Shown here in pieces: positions 1 through 4,332 of a DNA stretch of 6,602 nucleotides. Source of the DNA: an uncultured Eubacteriales bacterium (GTDB lineage Bacteria > Bacillota > Clostridia > Peptostreptococcales > Anaerovoracaceae). Both the position numbers and the translations under genes were made by a program. The notes below the pieces were generated by a model that worked only from the letters and a program-made list of their open reading frames with translations, did no database searches and was not told the origin of the DNA. The DNA lies in assembly GCA_900542245.1 (NCBI GenBank), contig UQMQ01000127.1, forward strand, positions 1 to 6,602, given 5' to 3'. The first letter of the stretch is position 1, and every line of letters begins with the position of its first letter.

Positions 1-103
1 ACGCGATCTGCGGTCTCCATGCGAAGCAGCACGCATGGATGCGAGCCGCTTCACAAGGTGCTTTTGTCGTGATTCCGGAACTATCACAAGCGATATTTCC
101 TCC
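1..103 (-). other. Window-edge stretch after spo0A; possible start of an unidentified ORF
   Basis: On the minus strand, beyond the spo0A terminator, a GGAGG at 103-99 lies 11 nt before a GTG at 87-85. That frame stays open for 29 codons to the window edge (it begins MIVPESRQKHLV). The peptide is basic and I do not recognise it. A second minus-strand frame is also open here, so openness alone means little. An imperfect palindrome around TTCCGGAA and the hairpin at 16-39 fall inside it. It may be the 5' end of a gene continuing outside the window, or simply intergenic DNA. No function is proposed. Confidence 0.15.
16..39. repeat. Perfect 8-bp inverted repeat with 8-nt loop
   Basis: TCCATGCG at 16-23 and CGCATGGA at 32-39 are exact reverse complements separated by 8 nt. 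They could form a stable hairpin in RNA from either strand. No T-tract follows on either side, so it is not a typical intrinsic terminator. It lies inside the weak ORF at the window edge, so its role is unknown. Confidence 0.6.
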
Positions 104-106
104 AAA

Positions 107-144
107 AGCCAAAAGACCCGCGAGCTTATGCGCCGCGGGCCTTT
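107..144 (-). terminator. Intrinsic terminator of spo0A
   Basis: Reading the minus strand, 15 nt after the spo0A stop codon, AAAGGCCCGCG (144-134) pairs with CGCGGGTCTTT (122-112). This is an 11-bp GC-rich stem with one G-U pair and an 11-nt loop. It is followed by a short T-rich run (CTTTTGGCTTTT). This is the form of a Rho-independent terminator and closes the spo0A transcript. The plus-strand exit has no T-tract, so it works in one direction only. Confidence 0.85.
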
Positions 145-159
145 GCGGAAAAGAAACGA

Positions 160-969
160 TCAGCCGACTTTACGTTCTAATCGCAGCTTGTCGGCAATGA
201 TTGCGATAAATTCACTGTTCGTCGGCTTCCCCTTGTCATTTTGAATGGTATAGCCGAACAGACTGTTCAAGGTCTCCAGCTTGCCGCGATTCCATGCCAG
301 CTCGATCGCATGACGGATCGCGCGTTCCACACGACTCGGCGTGGTGCCGTTCATAGCTGCGACCGTCGGATACAGCTCCTTCGTCACAGCGCTGAGCAGA
401 TCCATATTGGCGACGACCAGCGTAATGGCATCGCGAATGTACTGATAGCCTTTGATATGTGCCGGAACGCCGATCTCATGGATCAGGTTCGTAATATCCA
501 CTTCCAGATCATTGGCTGCCAGAGAATCCTTCAGTACCAGAGATTTGCGCAGATGGCCCTGCGCGGTATCATGAATAAAATATTCCTGTTCATGGTCCTG
601 CAGCTGATTGATCCGTTTGATCAGCATGCTCATATTGACCGGCTTGACAAGATAATACTGCGCGCCCAGATGCATGGCCTTTTGGATCATAGAATCCTGT
701 CCGACTGCAGAGGTCATGATCACACGCGGATATTTGGACAGCTCAAGATTATTCAATCCTTCCAATACACCGAATCCATCCAGATGCGGCATGATCAGGT
801 CCAAAACCAGAACATCCGGACAGTTACCCCGATTGAGCACCTCCATCGCCTCCCTGCCGTCATGCGCCACGAAGCTGATCTCCATATTACTCTGCTTTTT
901 TAAATGCTCTGTCACGACATCACAAAAATCTTTGTTATCGTCTACGACACCAATCGTAATTTTCTTCAT
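160..969 (-). CDS. spo0A: Stage 0 sporulation protein A, master response regulator
   Basis: A 269-residue cytoplasmic transcription factor that, when phosphorylated, switches on entry into sporulation by binding 0A boxes. Residues 1-125 are a receiver domain with the acidic pocket Asp10/Asp11, phosphoacceptor Asp57 (VLVLDLIMP), Thr86 and Lys109 (VKP). A linker follows, then the Spo0A C-terminal DNA-binding domain (about 150-269) with the signature stretch TTPSRVERAIRHAIELAW at 209-226, which carries the recognition helix and is nearly invariant in the family. Length is normal. I chose the ATG at 969 because AAAGGAGG sits 5 nt upstream. A GTG at 990 would add 7 residues but would place this ribosome binding site inside the gene. 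spoIVB lies just upstream, as in most endospore formers, and a strong terminator follows. Phosphodonor kinases are not in the window. Confidence 0.97.
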   Translation of the reverse strand: MKKITIGVVDDNKDFCDVVTEHLKKQSNMEISFVAHDGREAMEVLNRGNCPDVLVLDLIMPHLDGFGVLEGLNNLELSKYPRVIMTSAVGQDSMIQKAMHLGAQYYLVKPVNMSMLIKRINQLQDHEQEYFIHDTAQGHLRKSLVLKDSLAANDLEVDITNLIHEIGVPAHIKGYQYIRDAITLVVANMDLLSAVTKELYPTVAAMNGTTPSRVERAIRHAIELAWNRGKLETLNSLFGYTIQNDKGKPTNSEFIAIIADKLRLERKVG

Positions 970-1030
970 GAGTTCCTCCTTTAGGTTCACACTTCTCTTT
1001 GTTTCTTCTTACTGCCTCACACTTATGCAT
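935..1030 (-). other. Possible leader ORF overlapping the spo0A start
   Basis: A 31-codon reading frame opens at ATG 1030-1028 and stops with TAA at 937-935, 32 to 34 nt past the first base of spo0A and in a different frame. The predicted peptide begins MHKCEAVRRNKEKC and has three cysteines and many charged residues. Its only SD-like sequence, AAGGAG (1057-1052), is 21 nt upstream, too far for normal use. However, the inverted repeat at 1035-1050 lies exactly between them, and folding it would leave about 5 unpaired nt. The downstream half of its codons is constrained by the spo0A ribosome binding site and coding sequence. No homology is recognised and expression is unproven. Confidence 0.2.
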
Positions 1031-1034
1031 CGAT

Positions 1035-1050
1035 TTACCGATTTCGGTAA
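1035..1050. repeat. Inverted repeat in the spo0A leader
   Basis: TTACCGATTTCGGTAA on the plus strand is a 7-bp inverted repeat with a 2-nt centre. As RNA it would form a 6-bp stem with a 4-nt loop. It lies 66 nt upstream of the spo0A start codon, one nt after an AAGGAG motif. It could be a DNA operator (dyad) or a leader hairpin; the sequence does not decide. No U-tract follows, so it is not a terminator. Confidence 0.5.
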
Positions 1051-1063
1051 TCTCCTTAAATTT

Positions 1064-1093
1064 ATTGTAGTATATTGTCAACCGTTTTGGGAA
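1064..1093 (-). promoter_or_regulatory. Candidate vegetative promoter for spo0A
   Basis: On the minus strand, TTCCCA (1093-1088, 4/6 to TTGACA) and TACAAT (1069-1064, 5/6 to TATAAT) are 18 nt apart in the AT-rich gap upstream of spo0A. A transcript would start near 1057 and have a leader of roughly 85-90 nt. A perfect TTGACA at 1081-1076 lies within the spacer but has no good -10 at 16-18 nt. spo0A in endospore formers is often driven by sigma-H, but I could not find a convincing sigma-H promoter or 0A box here. This is a weak call. Confidence 0.25.
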
Positions 1094-1126
1094 AGTTTTT
1101 TGAAACATTTTGTTACAGATTTAGAG

Positions 1127-1166
1127 GGTAAAATGCGAAAAACTCGCCATTCTTCGTGTTTTTACC
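1127..1166. repeat. Long imperfect inverted repeat after spoIVB
   Basis: GGTAAAA (1127-1133) and TTTTACC (1160-1166) are exact reverse complements. On the minus strand the interior CGAAGAA/TTTTTCG can also pair (one G-U), giving a long interrupted hairpin 18 nt past the spoIVB stop. No U-tract follows the outer stem in either direction, so it is not a canonical terminator. It may slow transcription or stabilise the spoIVB mRNA 3' end. Part of spo0A transcription could therefore come from read-through. Confidence 0.4.
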
Positions 1167-1183
1167 AATTTATGTGTAAGATT

Positions 1184-2245
1184 TTACAAGCTGTCGCATT
1201 CACTTACCATCCAGTCCGCGAAAATCGCGTAGCCCTTGGTCGGATCGTTGACAAAAACATGCGTCACTGCACCGATCAGCCGGTTATTCTGGATGATCGG
1301 ACTGCCGCTCATGCCCTGCACGATGCCGCCGCTGTACGCAAGCAGACGGCTGTCCGTCACTGTGACCTCCATGCTCTTGCTGTCCGGTTCGTCTTGTCTG
1401 TTTACCTTGTTGATCTCAATATCGAATTTCTCCACGCGATCTCCGTCAATCGTCGTCAAAATATACGCTTTCCCCTTTTCGACCTGCTCGCGATGCCCCA
1501 TCACGATTGGTTCTGCATCTGAGAAAGCCTCAAGGTTCGTTCCTTTTGCGTAAATGCCGAAGCTGGAATTTTTTTTCACCATGCCGAACGGTTTTTCACT
1601 GCCGTAAAAGACCCCGCGAATCTCGCCCGGTTTGCCGACCGTACCTTCCTTGATGGACTTGACCTCTGTCGGCAGCAGCTGTCCTTCTCCGGCACCGAGC
1701 AGTGTTCCCGTCTGACTTTCGTAGATGCCATGCCCTAAGGCAGCAAAGGTATTCGTACGCGGATCGTAAAAGGTCAGTGTCCCGATGCCGGCAATTTTTT
1801 CTTTGACCCACAGCCCGATTTTATAGGAATCGCTGAGCGTATCCTTGACCGGTCTGACCGTAAGCGTCAGCTTTTCCTCCTTGCGCATGACTTCCATCGA
1901 TAAATCCCGCGCGCCTGTAGTGCGAATGATGTCGGAGACCTCTGCGGCGTAGGATACAGCCGTTCCGTCGATCTTCGTGATGATGTCGCCGATCTGCAGT
2001 CCGGCCGCGTAGCCGGGACTGACAATGCCGTCTGCCGTCTCGATTTCCTCCAGACCGACGACCAGAACGCCCTTGACATTCATCTTGATACCGACCGATT
2101 GCCCGCCGGGGATCAGCACACGTTCACTGACGACCTGCACCGCCTCCCGCGCATCGCGGTAATGATCGATGCAAAACCCGATCCCGCCGATGGCAAGCAG
2201 CACCATGCAGAATAAAACGACTGACTTTCTGATATTTTTTTTCAT
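1184..2245 (-). CDS. spoIVB: SpoIVB sporulation serine protease (PDZ, family S55)
   Basis: A 353-residue protease exported from the forespore into the space between the two membranes. In Bacillus subtilis it cleaves SpoIVFA and so triggers pro-sigma-K processing. Residues 8-26 form an N-terminal membrane segment. A PDZ domain spans about 43-134 (GYAAGLQIGDIITKIDG is its core). The S55 peptidase domain fills about 140-353. The expected catalytic triad is His172 (ALGHG), Asp298 (VTDS) and Ser313 (GMSGSP). The Asp-Ser spacing of 15 and His-Ser spacing of 141 match my recollection of B. subtilis SpoIVB (Asp363, Ser378, His236). It is about 70 residues shorter than the Bacillus protein, nearly all upstream of the catalytic His. 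The ATG at 2245 is chosen because GGCGGAG lies about 5 nt upstream and the next residues form the membrane anchor; a start at 2329 would add 28 unlikely residues within the preceding gene. It follows the BofC-like gene by 16 nt. Confidence 0.95.
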   Translation of the reverse strand: MKKNIRKSVVLFCMVLLAIGGIGFCIDHYRDAREAVQVVSERVLIPGGQSVGIKMNVKGVLVVGLEEIETADGIVSPGYAAGLQIGDIITKIDGTAVSYAAEVSDIIRTTGARDLSMEVMRKEEKLTLTVRPVKDTLSDSYKIGLWVKEKIAGIGTLTFYDPRTNTFAALGHGIYESQTGTLLGAGEGQLLPTEVKSIKEGTVGKPGEIRGVFYGSEKPFGMVKKNSSFGIYAKGTNLEAFSDAEPIVMGHREQVEKGKAYILTTIDGDRVEKFDIEINKVNRQDEPDSKSMEVTVTDSRLLAYSGGIVQGMSGSPIIQNNRLIGAVTHVFVNDPTKGYAIFADWMVSECDSL

Positions 2246-2261
2246 GAATCTCCGCCCAAAC

Positions 2262-2768
2262 CTAACTCTCAAAATCCTGCAGCAGAACAGCCAGCTCCTC
2301 CTGACTGCTGATCCTCCAGCCGGCATCAAAATGCTTTTGGTCCTCTATGCCGAGGACCTCGTAGACGATGGACGTATGCTCCAGCTCGATCATGCTGCCG
2401 TCACCGTTCACGAAATACACCTTGATCTGCCCGTCTGCGTGCTTTACTAAATAATATGAGTCAGCGCTTCCCGACATGTTATCTTTTTGATCGGCACCGT
2501 CCGATGGATTTTGCAGTTCCTCGTCTGGCTCTCCATCAGAGCTCTCCTCCGGGTCTTCATCCGAAGCTTGTACATCAGGCGCCTCTGATGAATCCGGCTC
2601 CTCCGGCTTGTCTTGGTCTTCGCTGCGGAGAGAAGTGCTCGACAGATCTGCAGACGGCTCTTCCGGCGCGTCCTGCGGCCAAAGGAGTGCAAGTACTAGA
2701 AAGCAGAGCGTTACAACGACTGCGACATATAGAAAAGTCTGATAATTCTTTTTCTTCTGTGTAAACAT
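2262..2768 (-). CDS. Membrane-anchored protein with BofC-like C-terminal domain
   Basis: A 168-residue protein. Residues 1-10 are basic, 11-30 form one membrane segment (signal anchor), and 31-102 are a low-complexity linker very rich in Asp, Glu, Ser and Pro. A compact domain at 104-166 runs from YYLVKHADGQIKVYF to SSQEELAVLLQDFES. That domain has the pattern of the BofC C-terminal family: a 'Y-L-x(n)-G-x-I-x-V' strand, then 'LGIEDQKHFDAG' and a final 'S-x-E-E-L-x-x-L-L-x-D' helix. In B. subtilis BofC is a forespore-exported inhibitor of SpoIVB, and spoIVB is the very next gene here, 16 nt downstream. The likely topology (domain outside the forespore membrane) suits that role. The SD AGGTGA ends 4 nt before the ATG. 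The BofC assignment is from remembered family pattern plus context, so I give no gene symbol; it could be an unrelated SpoIVB partner. Confidence 0.7.
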   Translation of the reverse strand: MFTQKKKNYQTFLYVAVVVTLCFLVLALLWPQDAPEEPSADLSSTSLRSEDQDKPEEPDSSEAPDVQASDEDPEESSDGEPDEELQNPSDGADQKDNMSGSADSYYLVKHADGQIKVYFVNGDGSMIELEHTSIVYEVLGIEDQKHFDAGWRISSQEELAVLLQDFES

Positions 2769-2784
2769 TTCATCACCTCACAGC

Positions 2785-2814
2785 TAGGATTGACCCATTT
2801 GGAAAATTTTATAC
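2785..2814 (-). promoter_or_regulatory. Putative forespore sigma-G promoter for the bofC-like/spoIVB pair
   Basis: On the minus strand GTATA (2814-2810) and AATCCTA (2791-2785) are separated by 18 nt. The B. subtilis sigma-G consensus as I recall it is GHATR, 18 nt, CATNHTA, so only the first base of the -10 differs. The predicted start, near 2778, is only about 10 nt before the ATG at 2768 and coincides with the AGGTGA ribosome binding site, so the leader would be unusually short. Both genes served are sporulation genes expected to be expressed in the forespore. This is an inference from motif and context. Confidence 0.45.
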
Positions 2815-2875
2815 TTACACAGCGAAAAAAGTCTTTGATCGGTCCTTTCACAAATTCGTCAGCTATGCGCGGATA

Positions 2876-3595
2876 TCAGGAAACTGTCAGGTATTCCCGG
2901 ATACTCTCAAAGGTTTTATTACCGATGCCGGAAACATTTTTGATATCCTCAATGCTTTGAAACGGCCCTGCGGTGTTTCGATAATCAATGATTCGTTCTG
3001 CTTTTGACGGTCCGATACCCGGAATGGTTTGGAGCGCCGCTGCATCAGCCCGGTTGATATTGACCTTGCCGTCGCTGATCCCCTGCGAGCCGCCCTGTCC
3101 GCCGGACGGATCGGATGCAGTCTGTACACCCTGGCTGGTTTCCGCATAAGAAAGGATGCGTATCTTTTGCCCGTCATATACGACCTCCGCCTGATTGATG
3201 ACGTTGATATCCGCTTCTGCTGTCAGTCCGCCTGCCTGCGCGATCACCTCAAAGAGTCTGGTGCCGCTCGCGATCTGATACACGCCGGGTCGTACAACCT
3301 CCCCGCAGATATCGACATAGATATCGCCCTGCGGTGTTTGTTCTGCTGCGTCTGCTCCGGCAGTCCCGTCGTCCTGCACGTCCTCTGTTTGCTGTGCGTC
3401 TGCGGCTGCATCTTCCACGCGAATGCTTTCTCCGTCCTGCACATTGCCGTAGATCCAAAAAAACAAAACAGCAGCTATCACCAACAAGGGTAAAGCAACT
3501 GTTTTGATACGATCTTGATGTACTTGTACAAAATGTTTGACTGTTTCCAAACGCATGGCACGTTTCAGGGAAACAAAAAACTGATGATTAAACAT
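2876..3595 (-). CDS. comEA: ComEA-family membrane DNA receptor
   Basis: A 239-residue protein of the ComEA family, which binds incoming double-stranded DNA at the cell surface during natural transformation. Residues 32-50 (VALPLLVIAAVLFFWIYG core) are a single membrane anchor after a basic N-terminus. Residues 52-90 are an acidic, Ala/Gln-rich spacer. Residues 92-148 are an SLBB domain (VDICGEVVRPGVYQI). Residues 157-176 are a Gly/Ser/Gln linker. Residues 178-238 carry tandem helix-hairpin-helix motifs (IPGIGPSKAERI and VSGIGNKTFESI) that bind the DNA backbone. Length and domain order are normal. The ATG at 3595 follows AAAGGAGGGTGG. comEC and comEB, its usual partners, are not next to it; the flanking genes are the radical SAM-linked gene and the sporulation pair. 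No intrinsic terminator is visible after it, so read-through into the sporulation pair is possible. Confidence 0.93.
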   Translation of the reverse strand: MFNHQFFVSLKRAMRLETVKHFVQVHQDRIKTVALPLLVIAAVLFFWIYGNVQDGESIRVEDAAADAQQTEDVQDDGTAGADAAEQTPQGDIYVDICGEVVRPGVYQIASGTRLFEVIAQAGGLTAEADINVINQAEVVYDGQKIRILSYAETSQGVQTASDPSGGQGGSQGISDGKVNINRADAAALQTIPGIGPSKAERIIDYRNTAGPFQSIEDIKNVSGIGNKTFESIREYLTVS

Positions 3596-3619
3596 GAATA
3601 GCCACCCTCCTTTAACATA

Positions 3620-3649
3620 ATATTACATCATGTAATAGAAGGATGTCAA
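3620..3649 (-). promoter_or_regulatory. Promoter for comEA
   Basis: On the minus strand a perfect -35 TTGACA (3649-3644) lies 18 nt from TAATAT (3625-3620, 4/6 to TATAAT). The -35 begins 2 nt after the stop codon of the DUF2344 gene. The predicted start, near 3613, is at the beginning of the AAAGGAGGG ribosome binding site, giving a leader of only about 18 nt. The gap is just 56 nt and has no terminator, so comEA may also be reached by read-through from the operon upstream. Confidence 0.5.
3621..3637. promoter_or_regulatory. Perfect 17-bp palindrome overlapping the comEA promoter
   Basis: TATTACAT-C-ATGTAATA on the plus strand is an exact 8-bp inverted repeat around one central base. It covers most of the -10 and about half the spacer of the comEA promoter, the usual place for a repressor operator or for a spacer-binding activator. 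Low GC and lack of a U-tract argue against a terminator. I cannot assign a regulator family from the motif. Confidence 0.5.
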
Positions 3650-3651
3650 TA

Positions 3652-4332
3652 CTAAAATTGTAACTTGTTTACAAAGTTTATATTTCTTCTCTCAACTTCA
3701 ATCAAATCCCTTGTCGTTGTAATGCCTGCAAAACTGCAAAAGCTCGCGATCACAAGCTCTGGGCTGCAGTTCGATTGACTGCCGCAATCCAGCTCCGTCT
3801 CGATGACAGCAAAATCTCCGACTTTTGCGATGTCGATCTTGCGGATCCTGTTTTTGATGTTGACGGGTTCTTCTTTTTTGGTCTTTTTCATGCGTTTCAT
3901 CGCCAGAATCTCGTTTTGCTGCAGATACCTCCGCAAATCTTCCCGCAGCACCGCCTCCGTCTTGTCTGTCAGGATCCAGATCCTATACGCCGCGCTGTCC
4001 GCGGCGGCCGCCAGCGACTTAACCTCTGCAGGCAGCTCATAACAGGCGAGAATCTCAATCCCCTGCGGCATCTGTCCCTGCATCGCCCGGAGAATCTCCG
4101 CTGTCTGATGCGGACGTGCGGTCTCCAATTCGATCAGCTCGCTGCGGCCCGCATAACCCAGGGAAAGCGGCTGCGCGAAGCTCATCTTCGGGTGCGGATT
4201 GAAGCCCTGCGAATACGATAAGCCCAAATCAGCCTTTTTGAACGCACGTTTGAACATGCGCAGAAGATCCAGATGCGAGGTATATTTGACATACCCTGTT
4301 TTTGAAAATTTGATCACATATCTATTTGCCAT
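3652..4332 (-). CDS. DUF2344 (TIGR03936) radical SAM-linked protein
   Basis: A 226-residue cytoplasmic protein of the family always found beside, or fused to, TIGR03960 radical SAM proteins; its molecular role is not known to me. The hallmarks are in the N-terminal half: KYTSHLDLLRMFKRAFKKAD (16-35) and SQGFNPHPKMSFAQPLSLGY (41-60), with conserved Ser19, His20, Asn45 and His47. A basic patch (KRMKKTKK) lies near residue 145. The ATG at 4332 overlaps the radical SAM stop by 11 bp, with GGAGGGG just upstream inside that gene, so the two are translationally coupled and probably form one functional unit. In many bacteria the pair precedes RNase G and ribosomal protein L21/L27 genes; here comEA follows instead. 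Confidence 0.9.
   Translation of the reverse strand: MANRYVIKFSKTGYVKYTSHLDLLRMFKRAFKKADLGLSYSQGFNPHPKMSFAQPLSLGYAGRSELIELETARPHQTAEILRAMQGQMPQGIEILACYELPAEVKSLAAAADSAAYRIWILTDKTEAVLREDLRRYLQQNEILAMKRMKKTKKEEPVNIKNRIRKIDIAKVGDFAVIETELDCGSQSNCSPELVIASFCSFAGITTTRDLIEVERRNINFVNKLQF

Noticed and set aside
1076..1081. Perfect TTGACA (minus strand) upstream of spo0A
   Set aside because: No TATAAT-like hexamer occurs at 15-18 nt; the positions read TAAGGA or TTAAGG. It is kept only as context for the weaker promoter call.
970..1183. 0A box or sigma-H promoter upstream of spo0A
   Set aside because: I searched both strands for TGTCGAA-like boxes and for AGGA...GAAT spacing; only poor partial matches were found.
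674..1522. 282-codon plus-strand ORF crossing the spo0A-spoIVB gap, and the 241-903 plus-strand ORF
   Set aside because: Both lie mostly antisense to clear spo0A and spoIVB coding sequence, have no recognisable domain, and their composition reads as a complement shadow.
1573..1580. A8 runs in spoIVB (near here and just after its start codon) and an A7 run in the radical SAM gene near 5519-5527 as phase-variation or frameshift sites
   Set aside because: The runs encode ordinary Lys-Lys/Asn codons in frame, the genes are intact, and no alternative product or stimulatory structure is visible.
2815..2875. Terminator after comEA around the TTTTTT at about 2826-2831
   Set aside because: No GC-rich stem precedes the T-run on the minus strand; only weak, short pairings can be drawn.
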